A DNA stretch of 64,000 nucleotides from Echinometra lucunter (GCA_029962745.1 CM057162.1:16976282-17040281); one strand, 5' to 3'; shown: positions 34,542 through 47,029, numbered from the stretch's first letter. Numbers and translations: made by a program. Notes: generated by a model not told the origin, from the letters alone.

Positions 34542-34776
34542 GTGAGTTATTTCTTCCATGTAGAGTAAAGCTATATGATTGAGTTTCTTTTCAAGAATGA
34601 GAAGAAAATCGAAAGAAAACGATAATGAAAGGTTCATCATGTGTATTCATCACTGGGAAATTATTAAAAGAACAAATTTAATAATTGTCTTATCCATTTC
34701 ATCTTTATGATTTTTCCGTTTTACTTTTACTTTCATTGAGTTCTCGTCTTACTTATTTTAATAACAATTTATAAAG

Positions 34777-34880
34777 GCCCACCAGATAATGTTACCATGA
34801 TAAGAACAGACGATCCTGAAGACGGTATACAGACTAATGTAAGCAGGCAAATAACAGAAACCCTGTTTCGCTTCTTCTTC
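34777..34880 (+). pseudogene. Gene e, truncated exon I4
   Basis: The acceptor AAAG is followed by PPDNVTMIRTDDPEDG, QTNVS, then degraded sequence where gene g has CRANSGYP. The conserved Cys is lost and the exon is cut by LINE sequence. Confidence 0.7.
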
Positions 34881-34899
34881 TTCTTCTCGGAGCATTACG

Positions 34900-35340
34900 C
34901 CTCAACAGGTATGCTAAGTTTGTCCTAGTCCAGTGGTGGATGCATTGCATCGCACAGTGGGTCAGAGCTGCAAGATCTTCCCGGGTGCAAGACGCTGGTA
35001 GAAGTGGGCAGACATCGAGATGTTACATTGTCTGCTCATCTCCACACAGCCAGGTGGTGTCATCATTTTCACTATACCAACACTTTGCTGGATTGGTTCT
35101 GCAGCGGCCACCAGGAGTTCTTAGTCGGTAGCAGCAAGACTATCTCATACGCTGCAGAAAGGTCAATAAAGGCAGTACCTGTGATCACATTTTCCTGCTC
35201 AGTTAATGCCCTTTTAATAGGAAAAGGGGCTTTATTAGAAAGGGAAGGAGCGTCGACCAGACATGTAAAAGTGCACTTGTCAAAAAGGGAACTGGACTTT
35301 GAAAAATATATGGGGCACTATAGATAGAGGTGAGAGGGGC
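34900..35340 (-). mobile_element. LINE fragment, copy 2, internally deleted
   Basis: 34910-35135 aligns with 58970-59190 (for example GCGCTGGTAGAAGTGGGCAG) and 35140-35240 aligns with 62035-62110 (GGCAGTACCTGTGAT). The piece between, about 2.8 kb in copy 3, is missing. It interrupts gene e I4. Confidence 0.7.
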
Positions 35341-36570
35341 TGTCACAGAATTGTATTTAAAATGGCGATACACAAGATAAAGAATCATGCAGATATAGAA
35401 GCAAAACATTTAGCTATGAGTTTTGATCCAGAAGTAAATAAGTCGTTTACAAATTACTCTGTGCATTCACATGAAATACGATGAATACAGAAAACTGACA
35501 ATCAGTGAAATGAATTATTTTTGTAAAGAGGGTCGAATATCTGCATATATAATACCATAACTTTATGAAATATTATAAATCTCTAAATCTAGCTTCAAGT
35601 AGCTTGGGAACTAATATCAGTAACAAGGCACAAGACGTTGACTATAATGATATTCTAACCGACCCGAACAAAACAAGAACAAAAACAAAACAAAAATCAG
35701 TTCAGTAACTTCTGTAGATGTCTCTCATAAGGATGTGGTAGCGGAGGGCCAAACGTTCATGAAGTGTGCACAAAGATTCAGCGTGGCTGGGAAACGAAGA
35801 CTAGTCGGCGGGTGTAGAAGAAAAGGCCATCCAATGATGCCCCGTGGAACTGTCAGTCACTATTGACTTAGTCGAACCGTGGTTGAAAAACCACCCTAAA
35901 GGGCTGTAATATAATTAATAAACAATCATAAAAAGGACCATATCATAAGTACTAAATCCTAAGCATTAACAACACCTCAACAAATGTTCTTAAGCACATT
36001 AATAAATGATTATTATTTTACTATCATATTCCAAATTCACAGAGTTTATTTAATCATCAAAGACAAAAGTACAAAATACCTTCACAGTAATTCATAATTT
36101 TAAAGACATCAAGAATGTTTATGTTTGGAAAATAATAATCAAAGCGCACTTTTTGATATCATTTAAAGTTTCAACATTTAATAACATTCATGTGTTTTGT
36201 CCGATCACACTCAAGAAAAAAAAAAAACTACTTAAAATGAGAAAAAATGGCTGCTTGCCAAGTACAATATCCAAAATGGCTGACAATAAAAATGGCCGAT
36301 ATTGAAAATGGCCGATAATCAAGATGCCTGAACTTCAGCTTGAAAAAATATTTCACAAATATATGACTAGATAGGATTTGTACTTTTAAAACTACACAAC
36401 TAAAATAATCACTTTGTAGTTTGAGAAGATAAATATGACCAACAAAATAACATCCTAAAGTTTTGGAAATAAATTTTTAAAATACAGACATAAATGAATG
36501 GTTATAATTTTTTGAAAAGGTTAGATTGAAGACCCCGTTACCTGCCTCCCGGAGGGATCGTGTCCAAAAT
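35340..36570. other. Intergenic stretch, no gene seen
   Basis: AT-rich sequence with short AAAATGGC-type repeats at 36245-36330. No exon or element boundaries could be supported. Confidence 0.5.
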
Positions 36571-38275
36571 GACCGTTTGCCTGTTCCGCTCTCAGCAGAA
36601 AAAAAAAGAAAATACAGAACCCAAAATAGAGAAGCTAACCCACTCCCTCTCAGGCAGCAAGCTGAAACTCTTCTCTTATTCTCCACTGTCAGCGGGACTC
36701 CTCCCTCAGGGTTACACGGCGAGAATGGCTTCTGCCCAATCAATGCTCTCTCAAACTCAGAGCTAAACTCTCTTGTCTTGCCTACAATATCAAAATTGAC
36801 CATTCACACTCTCCCAAAGCAAGTACGTCATTTGCACGCTTCACCTTCATAATTAGCCCTAACGTAGCAACAAAAGAAAGGGTAGCGAGAACAGAAAGAA
36901 AATTTGGTTCACCTGGGTTAAAAGCAGCGGCCGTAAAACTGCAACAAATACAAAAGGGATAAAATGTGACGCACGATCCTAACTCAGCAGTATCTGAAAT
37001 ACCTACTATTTTAAAGATAATATATAGACCAATTTTACAACGCAAGAGGGCAGCAGACTGTTCGACACAGTTCGACATACTGCGGTGGGCGCGCCAACTT
37101 TTAATGTACATTCTTACATTACATTTACATTACATTACATTTTTATGTACATTCGTTCGATTTTTTTGTCTATTTTGACCAGTTTATGCAGATTTATTTT
37201 AATATTTGCAATGAGAAATTATCAGGGAAGTTCAGGTCGCAGCTGTGCGGTGTTCAAATGCCACAAGAATTAGAGAAAGTTTAAAAATTGGAAGCTAATT
37301 GAGCGCGAAATTCACTTGCTTTTGACTCATGAAGCCTGTTTATGTGAGAAGCCGTACTCCCTACACAGGTTTCCGTAAGCAATGTGAAGGAATTCGTCGC
37401 CAGTGGGTAAAAACATCAACAGAAAGGACTTTGAAGTCAAGAAACATTATCATTATGTACTTTGGCGTAAAATTTAGTGAGTGAAAACATGACTTTGTAA
37501 ACAGGGTAAGATTTAGGGCTCCCGTTTACTACGGCTTCTACGCTGCAATCGAACTTTTAAAGACGAAACTAAGTTGAAAAACCATCGAAAGTACAAAAAT
37601 ACATCATACCTTCATCCGTCAGATACGACCATTGTCTTACCTCATCTACCCATGTATCCATGCTTTATTTTATTGATCTAGAATAAAGTAAATGGAACAA
37701 TATCGGGGCATATCTCATATCTTACATTCATTTTGTACACAGAGCCAATCGCGGTCAGCGCGCTTGCCCATCGCAGCAATGGCGTCGCCGATAGAGGGCC
37801 AAATACATAAACCGGAGGTGAACAAATTGGTCTATAGCGTTAATCGTTCCGCTCTCCCCCGCAGAAAAAAAAAAATACAGAACCAAAAAATAGAGAGGCT
37901 AACCCACTCGCTCTCAGGCAGCAAGCTGAAACTCTTCTCCCACTCCACTGTCAGTGGGACTCCCTCCCCAAGGGTGACACGGCGAGAATAGCTTCTGCCC
38001 AATCAATACTCTTTCAAATTCACATCTAAACTCTCTTGTCTTGCCTACAATATCAAAATTGACCATTCACACCCTCCCAAACCAAGTACGTTATTAGCAC
38101 GCTTCTCCTTCCTTAATTAGCCCTAATGTAGCAACAAAAGAAAGGGTAGAGTGAACAGAAATAAAAATGTGTTCACCTGACTTAAAAGCAACAAATTAAA
38201 AACGGTTAGAATATGACGCACGATCCTAACTCAGCAGCATCTGAAATGCCTGCTATTTTAAAGAAAATCTATGGT
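36570..38275. repeat. Direct repeats of about 450 bp flanking a THAP fragment
   Basis: 36590-37025 and 37862-38275 are direct copies (shared CACTGTCAG, TTGCCTACAATATCAAAATT, GATCCTAACTCAGCAG). Between them lies a decayed THAP domain. The arrangement could be a transposon with long direct repeats or two independent repeat copies; no target duplication was found. Confidence 0.65.
37211..37470 (+). pseudogene. Decayed THAP-type zinc finger
   Basis: From the ATG at 37211 it reads MRNYQGSSGRSCAVFKC, a stop, then CEKPYSLHRFP, a stop, and after a shift INRKDFEVKKHYHYV. The order Cys-x-x-x-x-Cys, an LHRFP box and NRKDF resembles THAP DNA-binding domains found in P-element-type transposases and host proteins. 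Two stops and a frameshift make it non-functional. Confidence 0.55.
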
Positions 38276-38389
38276 GTTAATCGAAGGTAAAACGATATGA
38301 ATACAACATAACTTTAAGCATGAAAAAAACAACAACATTAATTTGCTTTTGACAGGGGTAGTTATCTGATTTAAAAAAACACTCATCGA

Positions 38390-38916
38390 ATTTCAAACTG
38401 AAGGGGAGACCTTTCACAGGCGAACTTGCTTAATGTCCAAGCTCTATAGACGCGCCTCACTAGCCGTTTTCACATGTTTGTTTTGTTGGTTTTGTTTTGT
38501 TTTTTAACGTCGGTTTTGAACAGTATTTTGATAGGAATCAGTTATAGGACATGATTCTTTTAATTGAAAAAAAGGTTTATGTTGAGACCTTCCTTGAGGA
38601 ATATCTACATAGGTAACTTCGAGATTTTGTCCCTCTATCATTTTGTTCAAAAGGAAAAGCGCCCTCTTGCTTACATGACTGCTATATAAGATTAATTACT
38701 TCGAAAGTGGGGGGAGTTTGTGAAACTGAATGTTATCGGAATGACTTTTCATAAGAAGCTTGTGCATACTGCATTCACTTCGAAAGTATAATACAGTTGA
38801 CAAACCAACCACGTTCAGTGAAAATGCATAGAGCGGTTGTTTTAGTACGGTTTGCTCACTTTTTTATCATGTTTATTTGACTGACATTAACAAATATTCC
38901 TTGGCAATTATCGAAT
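38390..38916 (+). promoter_or_regulatory. Conserved upstream region of gene f with TATA box
   Basis: It aligns with 31400-32035 and 62220-62772. TATATAAG is at 38683-38690, followed by TCACTTCGAAAGTATAATAC at 38774. The palindrome seen in e and h is eroded in its first half here (AGATTTTGTCCC). Confidence 0.6.
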
Positions 38917-38974
38917 ATGAGAATGGCTTATTTTGAATTACTTCTTCTTTTCGTATTCATCCTTTCAAGAAATA
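38917..38974 (+). CDS. Gene f, exon 1: signal peptide
   Basis: It opens MRMAYFELLLLFVFILSRN and ends one base into a codon before GTAAGT. The start ATG corresponds to the second or third ATG of gene e. Confidence 0.8.
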
Positions 38975-39382
38975 GTAAGTATAACTGTTTAGTTTAGAAA
39001 GTATAAGGCATAATAAGAGCAAAGAGAGAAAGGTTTGTTGGTAGAAGAACATGAATGAAATGAATGAATGGTGTAGCTATGTATGCAAGGGAGGAAAACT
39101 CGGTTATTGATTAATAGTGCCACAATGAATCTAATCGGGTATGTATCATGTAACGTCTCATCCCGAGATTATCATGTCCGTATCCTGCACTATCTTCGCA
39201 TTCTTATTAAGTTAAGTTATCACATCCATATTAGCGGTTATGAGTTGACTAAAATATTCACCCATAGACAGAGTTTTAGGATACTAAATTCAAGATAGTT
39301 TTCACAGAATTTATCTTTGTTGTTTGCCATAAACTATGCTTTCAGGATCTTTACTTGCATGTAAATTATTCGCCCCGTACAG

Positions 39383-39736
39383 GATGTCATGCATTTGTGG
39401 TGTCTATTCAGACATTCAACCATCTACCTGTAATTGGTGGAGATTTCACCCTGGTCTGTACCTTCATTCCTCCAACCTGGTATAGGAGGGTCACTTGGGA
39501 GAAGGGTAACAGTCTTACCCTGGCCACTCATTCTTGTACCAGCTCATATAATCCTTGTGAGGTTATCAAATATGACATATCGAAGTTCAGTGTGACTGGA
39601 GACCATGAGAGTGTGAATCTCACAATCAAAGAAATGACCACGGATGACAGCGACAGTTACAAATGCACAGTGGGAAGTACCTTGAGTGCAGAGCATACAT
39701 GGTCAACCAGCATGCAACTGACAGCATTGTCATCAG
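39383..39736 (+). CDS. Gene f, exon V: V-type Ig domain
   Basis: The exon is 354 bases, phase 1 to 1, with acceptor TACAG and donor GTGCAG. It opens CHAFVVSIQTFN and shows Cys in FTLVCTFIPP, Trp in RRVTWEKGN, and Cys in DSYKCTVGS. The extra cysteine loop is HSCTSSYNPCEV. The end is LSSG instead of the usual LLPG. Confidence 0.85.
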
Positions 39737-39997
39737 GTGCAGATCTCATCAGATCGATGAAAATAGAATGGATGCATTTCAAAACGCATACTGCTTACAT
39801 TTGACAGATGTTATGTATCAAATTTGTGTAAAAGAGGGACAACAACAACAGCAAAGGGATAAGCTGTCAATACTGTGAGATTGAAATATTTCATCAATTT
39901 TCATTCATTTAAAAATCCACAGAATTCATAGCGTCCGACAAGTTTATCATTTCCCCACTCCCGGTTCACACACTGTAGCGATAAATGGTGACTTATG

Positions 39998-40033
<36 letters not shown>

Positions 40034-40383
40034 AAAAAGATACAAAAAATCGGTACCGCCGTATGAATAAGATCTCGATATACGTGTTGATAGCAAAATG
40101 AGTGTTTTAAGAACTATTAAAGAATCTTTCTACAATGATACGGTGTTTATTTTGAATACGACAGTAATAGATTCAGTATAGTATCCATCTTATCGTCTGT
40201 AAGGGTCATTCAAGTTTTGGCAATGGTAGCCTTTTGTGTGTGTGTGAATTTTTGTAAAAAAAAAAATCATGTCACATCCTTTTCCGACACAAACACCTAT
40301 TCATACAAGAGATATAGCTTTCTTAGGAGGAACATCCTTTTCAGTGAGTGAATTTAAACTTCCTTTTTTTTCTTGTCATTTAG

Positions 40384-40719
40384 TTCCGCCTACGAACATC
40401 CTGCTTGCACCATCTGACCAGACCTCAGAGAACACTAAATCAACGATCTTTTACGTTTATGAGAATTCATCGACTTTATTCACCTGTAAAAGTATTGGCT
40501 CACTACCGGCAGTTGATTTATCATGGGCACTTGGTTACACTAATCCTATCTCGGGTAATACAAGCATTTTATTTCCCAATGCTTTTAATAGAAATTTGTT
40601 TGACTCAGAAAGCACTATCACGATACTCGTAGAGAGGAAGCACCATCGCAACCTCCTTCAGTGCTCTGCATCTTCAGCAATCTTTTTTGACGTACGGATA
40701 GCGATATTGATGGTGTTCG
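40384..40719 (+). CDS. Gene f, exon I3: Ig domain
   Basis: The exon is 336 bases, open, with acceptor TTTAG and donor GTGAGA. It opens VPPTNILLAPSDQ and shows Cys in LFTCKSIGSLP, Trp in DLSWALGY, and Cys in LLQCSASSA. It keeps YENSS and ERKHHRN. Confidence 0.85.
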
Positions 40720-40936
40720 GTGAGATATTTCTTCTATAAAGAGTAAAGTTTAAGTGATTAAAATTTCTTTTGAAGAATGAGAAGAAAAGTGAATCTAAAC
40801 TATAACGCATCACTAGGACAAAAAAAAAGTTCAGTTGTCTTGTCCATTTTATGGCTATGAATTTGCCGTTTTTATCACATCCAAGAGCTTTCACTTTCAT
40901 CAAATTCTCGTCTAATCATTATAACAATTTTTAAAG

Positions 40937-41245
40937 ACCCACCAGATAATGTTACCCAACGATCTTCAAGACGGTATACAGAAGTAATTAAATTAACCCG
41001 TTAACTACTGAATTCTTATTATTCTCACAGACTTAGTACAGGGGCCACCCGGTTCCCATAGATAATGGATTAAATAAAGGCTGCAGAGCAATAGCGGATA
41101 CCCTGTTGCGCTCATTCATGTGGATAGTTGATATGACGCTGAGCATGCTGAGAGCACATGGGAATCTGATTATGAAGAACGCCTTCTCTGCCAAGCAGTT
41201 CAGCCTGCTGCAACTTCATTGCCATCATGGTTCTCAACACTTCAT
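40937..41245 (+). pseudogene. Gene f, decayed exon I4
   Basis: It opens PPDNVT, loses the frame, and contains a short repeat insertion at about 40985-41070. Recognisable I4 sequence resumes (GCAGAGCAATAGCGGATACC) and continues to CTCTGCCAAGCAGTTCAGCC and a donor TCATGTGAG at 41241-41249. Several frameshifts are present. Confidence 0.7.
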
Positions 41246-41389
41246 GTGAGAATGAATGTCCTGCCAACAAAGGTTCCGGAATGTGTATTTTTGCAATTCC
41301 TCAGAAAATTCCATTTGTTCCATTTTATATAGTGAATTTATTTGTAATTCTTCAACCTTGAAGGAGACTGATGTAGCTGAAAGAAGATG

Positions 41390-42215
41390 AAAAAATAACA
41401 CAAACACGCATCAATTCTCTTAAACCTAATAAAGGACAACATCAATGTTCTCATTCTAAGTTTTAAATCAAATAAATTCTCAAGGTTCCTACAATACACC
41501 GACGTTTTCTATTTTACTTAGGGATATTTTATCCCCTCCTCCTCATTCATTAGGACAGCAGCCATGTTATTATTCTAACTCTTAAATCAATTAAATTCTC
41601 AAGGTTTCTATACATTACACTGACGTTTCCCTTTTTTATTTACGGATATTTAATCTTTGTTGTGGCATTCATGTTGGTATGATTGTATCTCTTCACCTTT
41701 TCTTAATACTCCTCCGATCATGCTTTCTGATATTTATTTTGAACGTAGATAAAACCCTTGTCTTCATCTTCTCTCGACTACTGCTATCTAATAAACAACG
41801 CATTGGCTTCATGCTGACATGTACCTGAGACGCCAACTGAATCCATCCTCATTTATCTTCAAAAAAATTACTCAAACACGCATCCATTCTGTTAAACTTA
41901 ACATAGGACAACACCAATGTCCTCATTCTAAGTTTTTAATTAATTAAATTCGCAAGGTTCCTACATCGCACTTACGTTTCTTATATTATTTTAATAGGAT
42001 TTTTTTTTTCTTTATTATTGTCATGATTGTACCCCTTTTTTCTTTCATGAAACCAACCATGTTTTCTTACATTTATGTTGAAGGTATGTAAATAAAACTT
42101 TGGTTCTGATCTCCTTTCGACAGCTAAAATTTAACAAACAACACATGGCTTCGCACTGAAATGTACATTGGACCCCAATCCACCAACATTTATCTTCAAC
42201 TGATTCTATAATGAA
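41390..42215. repeat. Tandem repeat, about 480-bp unit
   Basis: A unit with AACACGCATC, CATTCTAAGTTTT, AATAAATTC and CTCAAGGTTC occurs at 41410 and again at 41875, with a partial third copy at 41580. Later parts (ACTGCTATCTAATAAACAAC and AGCTAAAATTTAACAAACAA) also pair. No coding content. Confidence 0.65.
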
Positions 42216-42892
42216 ACGATTCAAGATGGATAATGTGACGCTTTTTACGACTGTATAGGCATGTCGGATGTTGACTTCCACTGATTATAAAGATAACGAC
42301 AAAATTGTGTAATACTCTGTAAACTTTCTTGTTCATTTTCAATGATATCTTCTTTCAACAACTTTCCAATGGTAGATTTTGTTTTTCGCTGTTTTTCTAA
42401 TGCAAGGAAATATTTATTACACCCCCCTATTCAATCCCATTTACCTTTTACCCAACAAACCCTCTGTAACGTCATTATAACACTTTACTAGAGCTTTCTT
42501 TGTCTGCCGGTAATTACTTGTTTGTTAAGGATTCATATCTAACTGCGACTCAAGTTCGCACCTGTTTTTCTAATGTTATCCTCACTGTTTAGATTGTTTA
42601 GCCCTATGTTTACTATATTTATTTATGTTTCTATGTATTTGATATTTCAAGTAGGCCCATCTAACCCTAGGGTCAATAATATAATTGTTTACAATATTCG
42701 TCATTCTGACATAAAGAAGTATTACATTTCCAATATCCTTTCTCTGGAATTACATCTGGAAATATTAACTATAGTAACAACATAGAAGGATCATTTGCGA
42801 TCGATGGAATATAAAGTACGTTTGATACATTGTCTTGGGAATCGTAAGGAACAAACCAGTAATATGAGATGAGCAATCTCGTTTTCTCCAAG

Positions 42893-43487
42893 AATATTAT
42901 TTCTTTTGAAGGTTTAACAAAAGCCATTTATCACATAAGTTGAAGTCATTAAGTAAAGTTATTAAATTATCTCTATTAGCATGAGAGTAACGAATATTAC
43001 CTGGGATATTTATTCTATCTATTTTGGGATACAAAACAACATTAAAATCTCCGCCAGTTATCAATATACTATCACTAAGACCCTCTGCATTTTCCAACAT
43101 ATCTTTTAAATCAGACCAAAACTTCACTTTTCGCATGGTAATTTATTGGAGCATAGATATTTATCAATATTAAAGAACACGTTTCTCATTATTTCTAGCT
43201 ATACTATAATATACCTCCCTTCTTTGACACCCCACTGCTAGTGTTTGTTCCTTGGCTGAAAAAATAAAAATAGTACCTTTTATCAGGTACTTCTAAAACA
43301 CTTCTTTATCAGCCGTGCTTTGCGTTTCCTGCGGGTATATTATATCGACATCTTCAACATCTAGAAACTTTAAAGCTTTCTTCCTCTTGTCATAATGTAA
43401 ATACAGTGGATGAAAGTGCAAAACATGTTTTAAAACACAGCAGAGAGAAAACTTTCTGAAAATATCTACTAATTTATGCGAAGGCAT
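42893..43487 (-). mobile_element. L1/Tx1-like LINE fragment: endonuclease domain
   Basis: Minus-strand reading gives FLDVEDVDIIYPQETQSTAD, an endonuclease N-terminal block, then after frameshifts ITGGDFNVVLYPKIDR. These are apurinic-type endonuclease motifs of L1/Tx1-group LINEs. The 5' edge abuts the I5 remnant of gene f. The RT part is missing. Confidence 0.75.
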
Positions 43488-43504
43488 ATTAAGAGAACAG
43501 GAAT

Positions 43505-43640
43505 GCAGAAAATCTTTAATGGAAATGCATTCAGGACTTCCACTGATTATCAGATTATAGGGAATCTGCAGTTCGAAGACCCATGTGAATGCAAATGCGC
43601 AGCCATTACAAGTTATGGTTCTGGTAAAGCGTGCCGTTCA
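43505..43640 (+). pseudogene. Gene f, remnant of exon I5
   Basis: It reads NLQFEDPCECKC and TSYGSG, aligned with NLQFKDSCEYTC and SRYGSG of gene d I5. The 5' half of the exon, with the first Cys and Trp, is replaced by LINE sequence. Confidence 0.75.
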
Positions 43641-44399
43641 GCTGTATCTCATTTTTTTCGGAACTGGAATGGAGGGCGTCTACATCGAATCATTTCAGTC
43701 TTGCCGATATCGATCTATTTTAAAACAATTTTGCGTGAAGTTAATTTTTCAGTGTACAAAGAATTCATGTACATTATAAGTATTTGGTTGTGGAAGTATA
43801 GGTGTTTTCTGAATTGGCCCTAGTTTTAATGAATGGAAATTTCTTGAAGTAATGTTTACAGTAAGTTTTTAAATATTTACCCCTCTGATTGTACAATCAT
43901 CCCGCGTGTCATGATAAATTAAAATATCCTCGAAGAGAATTCACTTTCTAATTTAAGTATTCTATTTGAGTATTACCAGAGATTTATCAAAGTACGGAAA
44001 TGTTATATTTTTTAACTTCATTACTTCTTTGTTTTTACCTTTCTCTTAAACTTGGTAAAGTTATTGTCAAAAATTCCATGAAATACTACTGTAATGATTG
44101 TTTAAGACTGTGTCTTGATATTTTGATGGCTTGGTATGCTTGGGCGAATATTTTTTCACGTCTTTTACAAGCTCCCGCTGTGTATGGAAATTACTTTCGT
44201 TCTGTTTGAGTGGTTTGTATCTGAGATTTTGTGCTGAATTTGTAAATAAGTGAGGAAACAAGGAACCAATTTATACGAAATGTTTATTATTCGTGTTTGT
44301 TTATTTGACGCATTATATTTCTTATTTACCTCGATGCATCAATATGTTTAGCATATTATTGTGATACATTTTCTTTGTTAGCATGGGTGCAGAGCATTG

Positions 44400-44440
44400 T
44401 AAACGAACAATGCTCTGCCCCCCCCCCCCCCCCTCCATCG
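44400..44440. repeat. C homopolymer next to an inverted ATTGT motif
   Basis: GAGCATTGT and its inverse ACAATGCTC flank a short spacer and are followed by a C run at 44420-44433. It may be the end of a small foldback repeat. Confidence 0.4.
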
Positions 44441-44487
44441 TCTCGCTCACGCTCCCGCAGATACTGACAACCAGTATACTTCATGGT

Positions 44488-46174
44488 AATTAGGTGGTCT
44501 GTCATCTTTGACAGATCACCTTCTGATTTCGTCAGAATTTTCTTTCTTTATTATTTATTTTTCCTCCTTCCAAGCACTTTTTTGTGCACTCGAAATCTCA
44601 GAATCGGCTGGTTCAAATTTCATGAAATTTCGCTCAGTTATCAATCGTAATGAGATCTCGCCGTTCCAATTATTTTCATGTTCATCGGGTCATCGTGACG
44701 TCATCCAGGCGCCATTTTGTGAAAATCACCTTAGGGTCATATCTTCATAACGGATGGTCATTTCTCATTCATGTTTGGCATGATTAAAGTTAATTTTAAT
44801 CCAATAAATTTCAGAAAGTCAGACGCGCGCGTATGCGTACGTCCGCGCGTCAGCGCGCGCGCAAAAATTTAAAATGCTCAGAATCGCTTCAAATTTATTT
44901 TGCACACGTTTCAGGCCATTTTAAGCAGTTCAAAAATTTGCGCGCGTCCGCGTCCGCATGCGCGTCATCTGCGCGCGCAGGTCCCAAATAACATTAAAAC
45001 GCCGTTTTTTTCACTTGATTTGCATTCCTGACACTTTTCTTAACAATTTCCATCAATTTAGAACTGATTTCGACTAACCATAAGGTCGCACGCGCGCGTC
45101 AAAGTTCAAAATCCGTGCGCGCGTCTATGGGGCAAATAATGTAAAAACACGCAAAAACATGCCCCATTAAAATCCGCCATAGCTCCTTAGAATGCGTGGA
45201 GACCCCCATTTTTTTTTTACATATTCTGAAAGCTTATGAGTTGTAGATGTGAATCCATGACAAAAATTTATCTTATCGATCTTATGAGGTCATCCTATTC
45301 TTATCTGAACTCAAATTTTCGATTTTGAATTTTTTACGTTATATTTTTTGCCTTTAACCGAGACTAATTATTCATCGATTTCCGCTGAGATTTCGATATG
45401 TTGTAGCTGAGACAATTCTCTACAAATATTGTAATCATTGTTACTCATTTTGATGACGTTATCATGGTCTAAATTCACGATTAAAGGTACAATGTCAATT
45501 TTTCTCATTTTACGTGTATTCTCTATGGGACATGACCTTTACGTAATTCTCGATTCTACATTCTCGTCTTCTTTGATCAACATTTCCCTTATTTCTGCTT
45601 GATTTTCGCCCATCTTTAAGTATGTTGCAGCTGAGAAAATTCTCTGTCTTATGCATTCATATGTTTTTTAAGCAAATGTCGAAAACATGTCGAAATTTTG
45701 ACTGGAAAACCTGATATTAGAATTCCGTTTGAATCTACGTGTTATCTCTATGAGCTGTTTTCAGGTATACCTTCAAAGCACTTGCCTCACATGCTCAAGG
45801 TCCCTGCTTCGAGCCCCGGACGGAAGGGGGGCAAATTGTTCCTTTTGCTTTCTTTTTACATGTTTTATTACTATCCTCTTTAACTATATAATTACATATA
45901 CGGTCACAGTCAATGAAATAAACTGCTGATTTTCGCCCGTTATGACAATTGCATTGCAGTGCACTGTAGTTTATGTACAACTCTATAGAAATCTGATTAG
46001 TTCAGGTGAATTAAAGCTTTGGATCACCTTTTAAGTATTCTTCGAAAAATCAAATCATCCAATTTCTATGACGTTAGTCTCCTATCGAGACGTTAAAGTG
46101 TTATCAAAAATCTTACCAACGAATTTATCACAATCCACGTCGAAACCTAAAAGATGCCGACAGACCACCTAATT
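44488..46174. mobile_element. Terminal-inverted-repeat element with CG-alternating core
   Basis: The left AATTAGGTGGTCTGTC (44488-44503) is exactly inverted at the right as GACAGACCACCTAATT (46159-46174). If the element proper is GGTGGTCTGTC to GACAGACCACC, it is flanked by TA on both sides, as in Tc1/mariner-type insertions. The interior has alternating purine-pyrimidine CG-rich tracts (44822-44865, 44938-44980, 45088-45125) and a degenerate tRNA-like segment at 45765-45825. No transposase is recognised. Confidence 0.6.
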
Positions 46175-46407
46175 TGTCATGTGACAAATTCAAATGTCTC
46201 GTTTTACTTTGTTTCTATTGCTTGTTTTGAATAAGTGGGCTATAATTCCTGGCCTTTCACCGAAAAGCAATAAAGACCACACAGCAATAACAAAAACGCA
46301 CACACACATGCATAGGCCTATTTCAATATAGATTCATAAAGAAAGGATGATGGGATGATCTGCTGCGTGTTGCCCTAGTTCTTTGTACAGAGGGCACACA
46401 TGTATTG

Positions 46408-46445
46408 TGCATGTGTGTGTGTGTGTGTGTGTGTGTGTTGGTGTG
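46408..46445. repeat. GT dinucleotide microsatellite
   Basis: A run of GT repeats between ordinary intergenic sequence. Confidence 0.9.
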
Positions 46446-47029
46446 TGGGCGTGAGGGTGTTGGTGTTGGTAGTGATTGAATGGACAGAAAACAAACAAAA
46501 AAAATGAATCAGACTGAGAACTGATTTTCTTTAATATTACAGTCTGGTACAACTAAATAAACTATGCTTAACTATAATATTATAATTGTTTATTTAATTT
46601 ATATTTATTTATTTATCTGTCTATTTTATTTGCATTATTGTTATTATCATTTTTTGCAACAGTAAACCAGCGATATCCTCAAGTTTCACATTTGTCTCTT
46701 TCGGACTAAGTCACTTTGTCAGTTTGTCAGAGAACAAAACGCCCCCTTCGTTAAACGATGAATGCGTGGAAGGAATTATAATTGTAAGCAATGGCATCAT
46801 GAAGTTTATGAAACTACTCGGTATAAGAGGACATACAGCATTAGGAGCCTTCCACTGCTTTCATTTCCAAAGGACAGGCAGAACATACATTCACCTGGTG
46901 TCTTCAAATGTTCGTTGTATAGTCAAGCATTTCATGTTGCTTTGTTTGTACCTTTTGCATACCTTCTTCGATATAACCTGAGTTAATATATTCATGAAAC
47001 AAACAAAAAGAAGAAAAAAAAATCTTCAA

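Larger units (their letters stand above)
32036..34880 (+). pseudogene. Gene e: Ig gene broken in I4
   Basis: The exons are 32036-32096 (signal), 32896-33252 (V), 34206-34541 (I3) and a partial I4 from 34777. Signal, V and I3 are open and joined in phase 1; I2 is absent from the V to I3 intron. I4 keeps PPDNVTMIRTDD and then decays and is replaced by LINE sequence at about 34880. No I5 or tail follows. A truncated secreted V-I3 product is conceivable. Confidence 0.75.
38917..43640 (+). pseudogene. Gene f: Ig gene with decayed I4 and I5
   Basis: The exons are 38917-38974 (signal), 39383-39736 (V), 40384-40719 (I3), a decayed I4 (40937-41245) and an I5 remnant (about 43505-43640) cut by an L1-like LINE. 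I2 is absent. The first three exons are open and phase-matched. No tail exon is found after 43640. Confidence 0.75.

Noticed and set aside
36526..36852. 108-codon frames on both strands
   Set aside because: They lie in the 450-bp direct repeat and are not kept open in its second copy at 37862-38275.
45765..45825. tRNA-Val gene
   Set aside because: Only an anticodon-like CAC loop and B-box remain; the A-box and acceptor stem are not recognisable, and it lies inside a transposon.
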